Part shown: positions 9,672 to 18,559 of the stretch, one piece after another
Layout: the number at the start of each line of letters is the position of its first letter
Position numbering within the stretch: position 1 is the stretch's first letter
NCBI GenBank assembly: GCA_029262065.1
Contig: JAJDAC010000027.1
Coordinates: 124,001 to 188,000, forward strand
Direction of reading: 5' to 3'
DNA: 64,000 nucleotides
Source of the DNA: Candidatus Krumholzibacteriota bacterium
Lineage (GTDB): Bacteria; Krumholzibacteriota; Krumholzibacteriia; JAJRXK01
Program-made: the position numbers and the translations under genes
Notes under the pieces: generated by a model
Databases searched by the model: none
Told to the model about the DNA's origin: nothing
What the model saw: only the letters and a program-made list of their open reading frames with translations

Positions 9672-11330
9672 TCAGTTGATGTAGCCCAACGCGCGAAGCT
9701 GTTCGCGTTGTTCTTCGGTCAATTCACTGGCCTGGTTTGCCAACTCCGCGCCCAGCCAACGCAGGCCAGGATGATCGGGCGCGGGCGTGTTGCCCGCGTG
9801 CGCGCGAAACGTATCGCGCTTGCTACCGTCTTCACTGATCCACGTGACCGATGCATCGAGAGGGTAGACCGCGAATCGCAAACCTTCGGGAGCCACGATG
9901 CGTGATTCCTGACGATTGCCGTAGGTAACGAACACACCGTCGGTCAGAAGTGACCCCGCCTGCGCCACGGCCCAGGGCTGGCCAAGCCACGCGTACATGT
10001 CCTCGCTCATGCGTCGAGCTCGCTTCGATCGACCGAACCCACGCGACTCATCAATTCTGTTGTTCCGCGACTTTGGATCGTTTTCGAGATCGAACAAGGA
10101 GAACCGGTGGTTGGACAGGTCATGATGGAGATCCCACGTTGGTTTGTGCCAGCGATGCAGCAGGGTTTCGTGACGACTGGTGGACGCGAACCGCCCCGGG
10201 ACGTGACCCTCGGGAAGTGAAGGCGACGAGCCCGTACGCAGCTGGTCACCCCGGTTCACCCCGTCACCAACCGGAAACGTCACGTTGGCCAACGATGCCA
10301 ACGTGGACGCCAGATCTTCCAGCCCCACGCGTTCGTCGATGATCTGCTTGCGAATGCCAATGCCACTGACAATCCAAGGGACCTGCAGTTGCTCGGGGTA
10401 GAGCGTATGGGCATGGCCCCAACTGCCACGCTCCAGAAACTCTTCTCCGTGGTCGGACACGATCACGAATACCGTCTCGGGTCGTATGGCCGTCCACGTG
10501 GCGTGGAACTGGGCGAACGCGTCGTCGACGTAGGCGATTTCCTCGTCGTACTGATTTACCTGATGTTCCATCAGATCGGAAGAGGGAGGATTGTCGATGT
10601 AGTGCTTGTAGTTCTTGTAGCGCATTTCATTGCCACGTGAGACGCGGTCGAACTTCTCATCCCAGGGAGATGGCGCCGCGTACGGCCAGTGAACGTCGTA
10701 CACATGCAGAAACAGGAACACCGGTTTCTCGGTACGAATCTTCTGCCCCCAGGTGAGCGCCTGCTCGAACACTTCCTGCGCCCGGGGAGCCCGGCGTTTG
10801 CCCCAGCCCTTGACCACACCGAAGTCGTGGTAGAAATCAAACCCGCGCTCAAACCCGAACTTGCGCGACGTGTAGAGCGCGGTCACGACAGCACCCGTAC
10901 GATACCCCCCGATCCCAAGATGCTCGGCGAGCATGGGCGCGTCTTCACCAATGGCGAACTGCTCTTCGATGGCGCCGTGCTGAAACGGCAACAAACCACT
11001 GAGCATGGTTGCGTGCGAAGGCAACGTCCAGGGCGAGGGCGCCCACGCGTCGGCAAACCGGGTGCCGTTGGCCGCCAACTGATCGACAAATGGACTGGTG
11101 TCGCGCTCGTATCCGTAGGCGCCCAGGTGATCGGCACGCAGGGTGTCGATGGAAAGCAATACGATGTCGGGTTGGCGCGTTGCCCTGGGTGGGCCCGACG
11201 AATCGGCCGATTCGGCGGTCCCACCACAGCCCACCAGCAGGACCATCACTGCTACCAGGGGAATTCTCCGGTGCCCCAGGGCCGCGGTCAGGCGTCGCGT
11301 GTACGTTCGCAATAGGTATGGAGTGCGCAT
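9672..11330 (-). CDS. Sulfatase-family lipoprotein with Thr at the nucleophile position
   Basis: 552 residues. The N-terminus has a hydrophobic stretch ending LLVGC, a good lipobox, so the mature protein is probably membrane-anchored. The alkaline-phosphatase/sulfatase fold is clear: an SIDTLRADHLGAYGY metal-binding start (D at ~59 and ~62), the SPWTLPSHATMLSG helix, and VSDHGEEFLERGSWGHA with the second metal DH pair. In classical sulfatases the nucleophile is Cys or Ser in C/S-x-P-x-R; here the aligned residues are T-L-P-S-H. A formylglycine sulfatase is therefore unlikely. A phosphodiesterase or phosphoglycerol-transferase-like activity using Thr is more plausible (inference). It is divergent from miaE, whose nearest possible start is 10 bases away. 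Confidence 0.8.
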   Translation of the reverse strand: MRTPYLLRTYTRRLTAALGHRRIPLVAVMVLLVGCGGTAESADSSGPPRATRQPDIVLLSIDTLRADHLGAYGYERDTSPFVDQLAANGTRFADAWAPSPWTLPSHATMLSGLLPFQHGAIEEQFAIGEDAPMLAEHLGIGGYRTGAVVTALYTSRKFGFERGFDFYHDFGVVKGWGKRRAPRAQEVFEQALTWGQKIRTEKPVFLFLHVYDVHWPYAAPSPWDEKFDRVSRGNEMRYKNYKHYIDNPPSSDLMEHQVNQYDEEIAYVDDAFAQFHATWTAIRPETVFVIVSDHGEEFLERGSWGHAHTLYPEQLQVPWIVSGIGIRKQIIDERVGLEDLASTLASLANVTFPVGDGVNRGDQLRTGSSPSLPEGHVPGRFASTSRHETLLHRWHKPTWDLHHDLSNHRFSLFDLENDPKSRNNRIDESRGFGRSKRARRMSEDMYAWLGQPWAVAQAGSLLTDGVFVTYGNRQESRIVAPEGLRFAVYPLDASVTWISEDGSKRDTFRAHAGNTPAPDHPGLRWLGAELANQASELTEEQREQLRALGYIN

Positions 11331-11340
11331 GGGCTACATT

Positions 11341-11985
11341 ATGACAGAATCGAATCGATCTGCCATGGTTTCGCCCTTGTCACCAGTGACCGGTGAGGAT
11401 CACACTCACCGCATGCTTCAACTTCGCCGTCAGACCGATCCCGCCTGGGTGACCACCGTGCTGGCCGATTTCGACCCCTTCCTGCTCGACCACGCGGCGT
11501 GCGAGAGGAAGGCGTCGGCCTCGGCCATGTCGTTCGTTGTCCGCTACGGCGATCGCCCCGCCCTGCTCGACCCACTGATCGCGCTGGCGCGCGAAGAACT
11601 CGAGCACTTCCACCAGGTGTACAGAATCATCGAATCGCGGGGGCTACAGCTATCGGCTGACACCCGCGATCCGTACATCCATGCGCTCAGCGAGCACGTG
11701 CGGTCGGGCCGTGACGAACGGTTGTTGGACCGCCTGCTGATGTTTGGCGTGGTCGAGGCCCGGGGCTGCGAGCGTTTTGGGCTGGTGGGAAAACACCACA
11801 CCGACCCCGAACTCGCAGCCTTCTACCAGGACCTGACCGTTTCGGAGGCTCGTCACCACGGTCTGTTCCTGCGATTGGCCCGCGAATATTTCAGTGTCAA
11901 GACCATCGAAGCACGACTGGACGAGCTACTCGACGTTGAAGCCAAGGTGGTCGCCGGTCTCGACCTTCGCCCCGCGCTACACTGA
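11341..11985 (+). CDS. miaE: tRNA-(ms2io6A)-hydroxylase MiaE
   Basis: A ferritin-like diiron monooxygenase that hydroxylates the isopentenyl group of ms2i6A37 in tRNA. Visible features are the FLLDHAACERKASASAMSFV helix with an iron-ligand Glu, the EELEHFHQVY motif (E-x-x-H), VVEARGCERF and SEARHHGLF (E-x-x-x-H). The length, 214 residues from this ATG, is within the family range. The start is uncertain. The family usually begins close to MLQLRRQTDP, which would be the ATG at 11413 and would leave room for divergent promoters. The frame is also open further upstream. The gene converges on hflX, overlapping its end by 9 bases. Confidence 0.88.
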   Translation: MTESNRSAMVSPLSPVTGEDHTHRMLQLRRQTDPAWVTTVLADFDPFLLDHAACERKASASAMSFVVRYGDRPALLDPLIALAREELEHFHQVYRIIESRGLQLSADTRDPYIHALSEHVRSGRDERLLDRLLMFGVVEARGCERFGLVGKHHTDPELAAFYQDLTVSEARHHGLFLRLAREYFSVKTIEARLDELLDVEAKVVAGLDLRPALH

Positions 11986-13332
11986 CCGGGAACTTGACTC
12001 GGGGCGGTGGCGGGCCACCTCCACTATTTCCACACCAGCCAGCTGCAACAGGCGCCCGTAGTTGGGACCGTTCACGCGCAGACGGACCACCGCGTGGTTG
12101 TCTTCGTATTCGATACTGCTCACGTCGGCCAGTTCGTGTAGCTGCGCCAGCGAGCGCTGCTGATCGTTGGGTACGTTTACCACCAGATGCCGTTCCTCGC
12201 TGCGCAATCGCAACGCGACTTCATCGAGCAACTCATTCACGCCCTCACCGGTCACCGCGCTGGTGAATACGGCATCAGGGTAGGCTTGTGCCAGGCGATC
12301 GCGTACGCCGGGGCTCACGTTATCGACCTTGTTCAACACCAACAGTGTGGGCTTGCGCTCGTCACACACTTCTTTCAGGACCTTGTCGACCGCTTCTATG
12401 TGCGCCTCATCCTCACCCGATGCCGCGTCGACCACGTGAAACAACAGGTCCGCCTCGTTTACTTCGCTGAGGGTAGCTCGAAAGCTCTCAACCAGATGAT
12501 GCGGAATGTTCCGCACGAACCCGACCGTGTCGGTCATGAGAAACATGTGGCCGTCGCTGGTTTCCACGCGGCGCGTCGTGGCGTCGAGTGTGGCGAACAG
12601 CTCATCGCGCACGTAGACGCCCGCTTGCGTGATGTTGTTCATGAGCGAGCTTTTTCCTGCGTTGGTATAGCCCACCAATGCCACGCGGAACTGTTGATCG
12701 CGTTGTTTGTGTTGGGTATCCATCTGCTTGCGAATGCTCGCGAGATCGCGTCGGAGCTGGGAAATACGCTGGCGGATGATGCGACGATCGGTCTCGATCT
12801 GCGTTTCACCCGGACCTCGGGCACCGATTCCACCCGCCTGCCGTTCCAGATGCGTCCACATGCGAGCCAGACGCGGCAGCATGTACTCGTATTGGGCCAG
12901 GCTCACCTGCAGTCGTGACTGACGCGTACGGGCGTGGCGCGCGAAGATGTCGAGAATCAACTCGGTGCGATCCAGCACCCGGCAACACAACAACTTCTCG
13001 AGGTTGCGTCCCTGGGCGGGGGCCAGGTCGTTGTCGAAGATGACCAGGTTGGCCTTCTCGCTTTCCACCAGCATTTTCAGCTGCTCAACCTTGCCCTTGC
13101 CCAACAGGGAGCGCACATCGGGTCGCTCGCGGCGTTGTTCCAGGCGTCCTTTCACCAGGGCGCCGGCCGTTTCGGCCAGCCGCTCCAGTTCGTCCAGATC
13201 AGCCCAACGCGCAGGTGCACCCGGACGGGAACCAGTGATATTCACGCCAACCAGGATCGCGACTTCGCGCGGCTTTTCATCGGCGGGTACATAGAACGCC
13301 CCATCACGGGTCGATTCGGTCGGATTCGTCAA
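11977..13332 (-). CDS. hflX: GTPase HflX (ribosome-associated)
   Basis: 451 residues. HflX binds the large ribosomal subunit and splits stalled ribosomes under stress. Visible features are the N-terminal HflX domain, the GARGPGETQIETDRR glycine-rich signature, a coiled helix, then the G domain: GYTNAGKSSL (G1), DATTR (G2), DTVGF (G3), NKVD (G4) and TSAVTGEG (G5). The start is TTG at 13332. It overlaps the asnB stop as TTGA, with GGAGG six bases before it inside the asnB 3' end, which suggests translational coupling. A longer in-frame extension exists but lies inside asnB and carries no family similarity. Confidence 0.93.
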   Translation of the reverse strand: MTNPTESTRDGAFYVPADEKPREVAILVGVNITGSRPGAPARWADLDELERLAETAGALVKGRLEQRRERPDVRSLLGKGKVEQLKMLVESEKANLVIFDNDLAPAQGRNLEKLLCCRVLDRTELILDIFARHARTRQSRLQVSLAQYEYMLPRLARMWTHLERQAGGIGARGPGETQIETDRRIIRQRISQLRRDLASIRKQMDTQHKQRDQQFRVALVGYTNAGKSSLMNNITQAGVYVRDELFATLDATTRRVETSDGHMFLMTDTVGFVRNIPHHLVESFRATLSEVNEADLLFHVVDAASGEDEAHIEAVDKVLKEVCDERKPTLLVLNKVDNVSPGVRDRLAQAYPDAVFTSAVTGEGVNELLDEVALRLRSEERHLVVNVPNDQQRSLAQLHELADVSSIEYEDNHAVVRLRVNGPNYGRLLQLAGVEIVEVARHRPESSSRSV

Positions 13333-15218
13333 GAAACCTCCTGACCCACCGAAGGGCGGGCCGGTACGCGATTTCGAAACCAAAGCTCGAGCATGAGTAC
13401 CGTCCAGAGGATGGATCCGCGTGATACTCCACTCATATGTTGATCCAGCAGCCGCTTCACATAGGACTGATCGAGCCACCCCTCTTGGGCCAGGCGCGAC
13501 CGGTGCAGAGAGTCTTGCAGCATGCCCTTGAGCGGACCACGCAACCATTGCTCGTGCGGAATGGCGAAACCGGTTTTGGGCTTGGTCAGATGATCGGCCG
13601 GAAGGTGACGCCGGGCTAGTTCGCGCAATACCAGTTTGCCATGGACTCCATCGTTCTTCAGGTTCACCGGCAGGTTCAATCCAAACTCCACGACGCGGTG
13701 ATCCAGCAGAGGCACCCGCATTTCCAGCGAATTCATCATGCTGGCAATGTCGACCTTGCGCAGAATGTCGTTGGGAAGGTAGAGCGCCAGATCCTGGTGC
13801 TGGAAGCGACGAATGCCCCCCTCCAGTTCGAACACGCCACCCGCATCGAGCCCCAATCGCAGACTGTGGTTCGGGTCGGATCCGTCGCGTAAGCGAGGGC
13901 CGGCCAGTCGGCGCTGAATGCGTGCCTCGGTCAATACCAGCGAATCTACCTGGAACTCGCGATCGCTCAGAGCCAGGCGGCGCAGTCGTTGCGCACCCCT
14001 GGCCAAAGGCGGCAGCATGCGGTTCACCGGATCCAGAACCGCGCCCAGGCCCGGCAAACTGGATCGATGCAAGCTCGCCATGTGGCGACGGTAGCCCGCG
14101 AAACCCTCGTCACCACCGTCACCCGAAAGCGCCACCGTCACGTGCCGACGCGCTTCTTCGCACACCAGAAACGTAGGCACGGCCGAAGAGTCGGCGAACG
14201 GTTGCCCGTAGGCGGTAGCCAACCGCGGCACCAGTTCTTCTATGTTCGGGTCGCAGACGATCTCGGTGTGGTCGGTCGCGTACTTCTGGGCTACCTGTTT
14301 TGCCCAGGGCAACTCGTTGTGGGTCTGCTCGGCGAAGCCCACGGAAAATGTCTTCACCGGCTGCGTCGAATGGCGGCTCATGAACGCCACCACCAACCCC
14401 GAATCGATGCCTCCACTGAGAAGCGCGCCAATGGGAACGTCGGCCACCATGCGCATGCGCACCGCATCGTCGAGCAATGACTCCAGGGCGTCGGTGGCCT
14501 CGGGCAATGTGTCGGGCACGTCGGTCTGCGATTCCACCGACCAGAAACTCATGATCTCGGGCGAGGCCAAACCATCAGACAACAGAAGCCCGTGGCCCGG
14601 CAGCAATTCCCGCACATCCTTATATATGGTTCGCGGTGCCACCGTGTAGCCGTAGGTCAGGTAGTCCCCCATGGCCTGTGCGTCCAGGTCCTGGGAAACA
14701 TCGGGGTGCATCAGCACCGCGGGTATCTCGCTGCCGTAGACGAATTGGTTTCCTTGTTCGCAGTAGAACAGCGGCTTGATGCCCAGACGATCGCGCGCCA
14801 TGAACAACGTGTTCTCGTGCCGATCGTGGATGGCGAACGCGAACATTCCGTTCAGCTGGTACACCACGTCGGTGCCCCAGGCCGCGTAGGCCGTCAGCAA
14901 TACCTCGGTATCGCTGCGGGTCCGGAACTCCCAGCCTTTGGCCGCCAACTGGTCTCGCAACTCGGGAAAGTTGTAGATCTCACCGTTGAAGGTGATGGCG
15001 TACCGTCCATCGGCTGACACCATGGGCTGATGCCCGTGCTGGAGGTCGATGATGGACAACCGGGCAAAGGCCATTCCCACGTGCTCGTGGATCTCGACAC
15101 CGGAGTCGTCGGGACCACGATGGTGGAGGACCTGGATCATGCCCCTCAGAATGGGGGAATGAGCGTCGGGGTCGACGCGCCGCCGGTCGCGATGGAGGAA
15201 GCCTGCGATGCCACACAT
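13329..15218 (-). CDS. asnB: Asparagine synthetase B (glutamine-hydrolysing)
   Basis: 629 residues, normal for AsnB. The start is fixed by MCGIAGF, since Cys2 is the glutaminase nucleophile after Met removal. The N-terminal class II amidotransferase domain has HHRGPDDSG, SIIDLQHGHQPM and FNGEIYNFPELR. The C-terminal synthetase domain has the PP-loop GALLSGGIDSG and the SGDGGDEGFAGY motif. It converts aspartate, ATP and glutamine to asparagine. The 5' end overlaps the end of the doxX-like gene by 73 bases and the 3' end overlaps hflX. A paralogue in capsule or glycan modification would look the same, but the context shows no glycan cluster. Confidence 0.92.
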   Translation of the reverse strand: MCGIAGFLHRDRRRVDPDAHSPILRGMIQVLHHRGPDDSGVEIHEHVGMAFARLSIIDLQHGHQPMVSADGRYAITFNGEIYNFPELRDQLAAKGWEFRTRSDTEVLLTAYAAWGTDVVYQLNGMFAFAIHDRHENTLFMARDRLGIKPLFYCEQGNQFVYGSEIPAVLMHPDVSQDLDAQAMGDYLTYGYTVAPRTIYKDVRELLPGHGLLLSDGLASPEIMSFWSVESQTDVPDTLPEATDALESLLDDAVRMRMVADVPIGALLSGGIDSGLVVAFMSRHSTQPVKTFSVGFAEQTHNELPWAKQVAQKYATDHTEIVCDPNIEELVPRLATAYGQPFADSSAVPTFLVCEEARRHVTVALSGDGGDEGFAGYRRHMASLHRSSLPGLGAVLDPVNRMLPPLARGAQRLRRLALSDREFQVDSLVLTEARIQRRLAGPRLRDGSDPNHSLRLGLDAGGVFELEGGIRRFQHQDLALYLPNDILRKVDIASMMNSLEMRVPLLDHRVVEFGLNLPVNLKNDGVHGKLVLRELARRHLPADHLTKPKTGFAIPHEQWLRGPLKGMLQDSLHRSRLAQEGWLDQSYVKRLLDQHMSGVSRGSILWTVLMLELWFRNRVPARPSVGQEVS

Positions 15219-15748
15219 GCATATGAGGTTAGCGGGAAACCGCGGGCGGGGCCAGGGGCTTGACGCTGCGCGGCCCGGGCGACGCGGGCCCGTTTGATGG
15301 GTGTCTCCTGACGGGCCGCGCCCCCCAGGACCATGCCCGCCGAAATGATGAACAGGTTCTTGATGATGTACTGGCCCTCCATCGTCAGTCCGAAGGGAAC
15401 GAGGCCCGCCTGGAACGTAACCTCGGGCAAGAGCACGAGCGGGAGGAGGGTTCCCACCATCTGCACGGCCAGCATGGCCACGCCGATTCGGACCGTGCCC
15501 GGAAAAAGGAAGGCCAGGCCGATCACGACCTCCCACCAGCCCAGAACCACCAACCAGGTAGCACCATCCATCACCGGAAACCAGCCGACCGTGGCCAGTA
15601 CCAAAGGCTCGGCCGGGGACAAGCCAAACGGCTTGAGGGCCCCGAACCATATGAAAACAATACCCATGGAGATGCGAAGGGCGCCCAGGCTCCAACGTTG
15701 CATGAATCGGGCGGCCGCCCGATCGATCCGGTCCAGGGCTGTGCTCAT
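15146..15748 (-). CDS. DoxX-like membrane protein
   Basis: 200 residues with four hydrophobic helices (about residues 25-45, 60-82, 87-105 and 125-145) and the FIWFGALKPFG first-helix motif of the DoxX/SURF4-like family. The family is linked to respiratory and oxidative-stress functions, with no fixed biochemical role. The last ~25 residues extend over the start of asnB in another frame, and the tail after ~residue 150 is low-complexity and probably not structured. It lies in the leftward run with cupin upstream and asnB downstream. Confidence 0.78.
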   Translation of the reverse strand: MSTALDRIDRAAARFMQRWSLGALRISMGIVFIWFGALKPFGLSPAEPLVLATVGWFPVMDGATWLVVLGWWEVVIGLAFLFPGTVRIGVAMLAVQMVGTLLPLVLLPEVTFQAGLVPFGLTMEGQYIIKNLFIISAGMVLGGAARQETPIKRARVARAAQRQAPGPARGFPLTSYACVASQASSIATGGASTPTLIPPF

Positions 15749-15814
15749 GGGAGTTCTCCGTCGTGGTGGGGAATGCGGTCTATTCCCTACAACCGGAAAA
15801 CGGGCGGGCGGGGC

Positions 15815-16156
15815 TCATGGATTCGAAGGAAACTCGCTGGGGACGTAGTCGTACTCCCCCACTCCCTGGACGATCATGAATCGGCAGGCGCCGGCGCCGC
15901 TTCCCTCCACGTAGTGGGCAACGCCCGGTGGCACCGCCACGGTATCGCCAGGATTCAGAACGTGGGTCGCATCGGGGTTGCGGGTGGTCACCCGCATTGG
16001 TCCCTTCATGCAGAAGAACGTATCGGTAATGTTGTTGTGGTAGTGCCAGGGCACGCACTGCCCGGGCGCCAAGGCGAGTAGTCGGACCCGCAGCCCAGGG
16101 GCCTCGGCCAGAGTTTCCCGTTGTTCAGCCGGATAGTCCTTGTCGTGCTCGTCCAT
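15815..16156 (-). CDS. Small single-domain cupin protein
   Basis: 113 residues. Cupin motif 1 is visible as PWHYHNNITDTFFCMKGPM (metal ligands H-x-H and E/D-equivalent), and motif 2 as PGDTVAVPPGVAHYVEG with the final His. Such stand-alone cupins bind one metal and act as sugar isomerases, dioxygenases or sensor domains; the substrate cannot be told here. It lies 66 bases upstream of the doxX-like gene and 27 bases downstream of the DUF1304 gene, probably in one transcript. Confidence 0.82.
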   Translation of the reverse strand: MDEHDKDYPAEQRETLAEAPGLRVRLLALAPGQCVPWHYHNNITDTFFCMKGPMRVTTRNPDATHVLNPGDTVAVPPGVAHYVEGSGAGACRFMIVQGVGEYDYVPSEFPSNP

Positions 16157-16183
16157 GATCTTCCCTTCGCTGCCAAAGAGAAC

Positions 16184-16534
16184 TCACCCCAACAGCAACA
16201 ACCCCAGGCCCACTGCCGCCGGTAGTGCCTGCACAAACAGAATCTTGCGACTCGCCGTGGCCGCCCCGAACAACCCCGCAACAACAACACACGTCAGGAA
16301 GAAAACCTTGATCGCGTGGCCATCGGCGCCCAGGCTCAACCCCCACAACAACCCCGCGGCCAGGAAACCGTTGTACAAACCCTGGTTGGCCGCCAGCACC
16401 TTCGTGGCCGCCGCCCTTTCGTGGCTTTGACCAAACGCGCGCAGCCCCGGCGGCTTGTCCCAAAGGAACATCTCCAACACCAGGAAGTACACGTGCAGTG
16501 CCGCGACCAGGGCGATGATCACGTTGGCGATCAT
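16184..16534 (-). CDS. DUF1304 membrane protein
   Basis: 116 residues with four transmembrane helices. The pattern HVYFLVLEMFLWDKP...FG, NQGLYNGFLAAGL and VFFLTCVVVAGLFGAAT matches the DUF1304 family of small membrane proteins of unknown function. AAAGG lies 6-7 bases before the ATG. It is part of the leftward gene run ending at hflX. Confidence 0.83.
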   Translation of the reverse strand: MIANVIIALVAALHVYFLVLEMFLWDKPPGLRAFGQSHERAAATKVLAANQGLYNGFLAAGLLWGLSLGADGHAIKVFFLTCVVVAGLFGAATASRKILFVQALPAAVGLGLLLLG

Positions 16535-16585
16535 GGATTCACCTTTCGAGAAGACTCGACCTCAGTTGGAAATCAGCGCCGGTCC

Positions 16586-17206
16586 TTATTCGTGACCCCA
16601 CGGGGGTAGCGGTGTTTCAATGGGCTTGGTCAGGTCGAACTCGGCGCGGAACCGGCGGTCGGTTCCCTCACGCCTGAGTCCATAGGCGAACTTGGTGCCC
16701 GGACGAACCTCCATGGTCCAGATATTGGTCGCCGCCGCGGGGATGAGTTGGGCGGTGAATCCATCGGCGTAGAATTCCTGTTCGTTCGACGATCCTGGTT
16801 GCTGGGTGTCACCGCCGTATTGCGTCACCTCGTCTTCGTTTCCGTCTTCGTGACGATGATCGTGCTTCAGGCGCAAACCAGTTTCGGTCCGTGTGATCAC
16901 CCAGGTACGGGAGCGGTTCTCGTCAACGAAGAACGGAATGCGAATCTCGTTGGGACCACACTTGCGAACGTGCATGACCAGGCGAGCCTTGTCGAACTCA
17001 TCGTTGGCTGGTTGATTCTGCACGACCCGGCCCTCGAACGATTCACCGCAGAGGGTTTCGAGCGCCAACCAGAATTGGGCCTGCGAAGAATTCAGGTCCG
17101 ATCCAATCGTTTCGAGGTCCTTGAGTTGGGAAATCGACGAACAACCCGCGGCAATCACGAGGCACGTGACCAAGATGCCGCGCAGGTGCCGGCTTGGATT
17201 CGTCAT
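16586..17206 (-). CDS. Hypothetical lipoprotein
   Basis: 206 residues. The N-terminus reads as a lipoprotein signal with IAAGC at ~18-22. The mature part is charged, with a histidine- and acid-rich stretch (~115-150) containing HDHRHEDGNED. The last third (TNIWTMEVRPGTKFAYGLRR) looks like beta strands. No family was recognised. The ATG overlaps the stop of the upstream DinB-like gene (ATGA), so its translation is probably coupled to it. Confidence 0.7.
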   Translation of the reverse strand: MTNPSRHLRGILVTCLVIAAGCSSISQLKDLETIGSDLNSSQAQFWLALETLCGESFEGRVVQNQPANDEFDKARLVMHVRKCGPNEIRIPFFVDENRSRTWVITRTETGLRLKHDHRHEDGNEDEVTQYGGDTQQPGSSNEQEFYADGFTAQLIPAAATNIWTMEVRPGTKFAYGLRREGTDRRFRAEFDLTKPIETPLPPWGHE

Positions 17207-17673
17207 GACCCGGCTTCCCGCGCCATAAGACTCTCCAACTGGTACGAATGCCGAATCGGATGCATGACGGCGTGTTCGAGCATGGAGTCAATCGTGAACG
17301 GAGAGCCCCAGCGTGCGAGGTACGCCTTGGAATCAGCGACTTCTTCGGATACCTCGCGCAGCGGCTGTTCCCACGCGGCCAGGACCGACTCCATGTATTG
17401 GTCGGCTCGGGCGGCAAGACCCTTCGCGGGCGGATTGGATTCCACGTCGGGTGCGGGGAGATTCAACTGCTCGCACATCCACACCAGGTAGTGAGCCGCG
17501 CAACCCAGCACATGGGCAAGTAGAACCTCTCGCGACGCGTAGCTGGGATCGGTGGTCTCTGGCAACTGAATCCCCGCGGCGTCAGCGCGACGCCACGTAG
17601 CCAGGAATTCGCGCAGGTAACGGGCGTGCAGCGCGACCAACGTCTTGGCGCCGCCGTACCGGTATTCGCTCAT
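17203..17673 (-). CDS. DinB-like four-helix protein
   Basis: 156 residues from the ATG at 17673, chosen because AAAGG lies just upstream and homology-like sequence begins there; a longer frame runs to 17802. Features fit the DinB/YfiT metal-binding superfamily: the REVLLAHVLGCAAHYLVWM helix with a candidate metal His, and the C-terminal HAVMHPIRHSYQLESLM with H-x-x-x-H. Members are thiol- or metal-dependent transferases and stress proteins; the substrate is unknown. It is the first gene of the leftward run and overlaps the next by four bases. Confidence 0.72.
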   Translation of the reverse strand: MSEYRYGGAKTLVALHARYLREFLATWRRADAAGIQLPETTDPSYASREVLLAHVLGCAAHYLVWMCEQLNLPAPDVESNPPAKGLAARADQYMESVLAAWEQPLREVSEEVADSKAYLARWGSPFTIDSMLEHAVMHPIRHSYQLESLMAREAGS

Positions 17674-17708
17674 GCTCGACCTTTCGATGGTGTGATGCGC
17701 CGTCGATT

Positions 17709-18404
17709 CTAGTCGAACGAGGCCTTCAGTGCACCGAAACTGGTTCTCGAAACGGGGACGACAAATGGGCAACCCAAAGTGAAGTATCGCCACCCCGCCC
17801 ATGCAGAGTCGTAGGGTCCATAGAAGCGCACTTCGCCCTCGGGACCACGCAAGGTGATTCCGTTCGTCATGAAGCAGGTCGCAATTTCACAGCCCCCGCA
17901 GGTAGCAGCACGCCCATCCACAACGAGCTTGAAACCGTAGTAGAGCGTATTCGGTACCACAGGCAAAGCTTCACCGGGTGGCATCTGAACGGTGATGATA
18001 GCGCGGCCACGCACTGGGTTGTCGAGGAAATCAACCTCGTAAGTAACTGTGGCTGTTGCTCTCCCACCCCAATAGTCTACTGCGGTCGAAGGTCCGTTCG
18101 TAAAGTCCGCGCTGGGGTACACGACGGCCGGAATACAGCCTTCGGAGCCAGCTCCTCCCCACCAGGGAGGCAGTGCGAGTGGCAACGTGCAGAAATCCAC
18201 GGTTGCTTCAAGCGTGTAGACCGCCGAAAGGCCGGGGGGCATGCGGAACGCCCCCACCAACTCGTTTACCTGAGCAGTGGGATCACAGGGGTTGCCCAGG
18301 TTTTCCCCGCCCCCGGTAGCATCTCCCCAGCCAACGTGAATTTCCTGAGCACGGACGCAGGGTACGCCGATCACAAGCAAGACCAAAATCATCGCAAGTT
18401 TCAC
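17709..18404 (-). CDS. Hypothetical secreted cysteine-containing protein
   Basis: 231 residues from a GTG at 18404, supported by GGAGG seven bases upstream; the longer ATG frame at 18440 lacks this support and adds residues before the signal peptide. Signal peptide ~1-19 (hydrophobic, ending VRA). The mature protein is beta-rich with at least nine cysteines (e.g. ATCGGCEIATCF), suggesting disulfides in an extracytoplasmic protein. No sorting-type C-terminus and no recognised family. Confidence 0.65.
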   Translation of the reverse strand: MKLAMILVLLVIGVPCVRAQEIHVGWGDATGGGENLGNPCDPTAQVNELVGAFRMPPGLSAVYTLEATVDFCTLPLALPPWWGGAGSEGCIPAVVYPSADFTNGPSTAVDYWGGRATATVTYEVDFLDNPVRGRAIITVQMPPGEALPVVPNTLYYGFKLVVDGRAATCGGCEIATCFMTNGITLRGPEGEVRFYGPYDSAWAGWRYFTLGCPFVVPVSRTSFGALKASFD

Positions 18405-18510
18405 CGGTGGACCTCCGGTGTGGGGTTGGAATGTCACCATTTGTCGGCCGAATGTTGGCCGGGCGACGTGTCAAGCATACGCGAATCCGACGGGCTCCGT
18501 GCCGCGAATA

Positions 18511-18548
18511 GTTCACCCGGGTAACCCGTTGAAAACAAACACCGACGT
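18511..18548. repeat. Dispersed intergenic repeat, copy 1
   Basis: This segment contains TTCACCCGGGTAACCCGTTG followed by AAAACAAACACC. Close relatives occur at 42770, 47361 and 49064, all between genes and in the same orientation on this strand. The core ACCCGGGT is an 8-base palindrome. Here it lies between the two small secreted-protein genes. Confidence 0.6.
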
Positions 18549-18559
18549 GGGACCTGCGC

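Noticed and set aside
13333-13548. N-terminal extension of HflX
   Set aside because: The extra 72 codons lie fully within asnB in another frame and show no HflX similarity; the TTG with GGAGG explains the start better.
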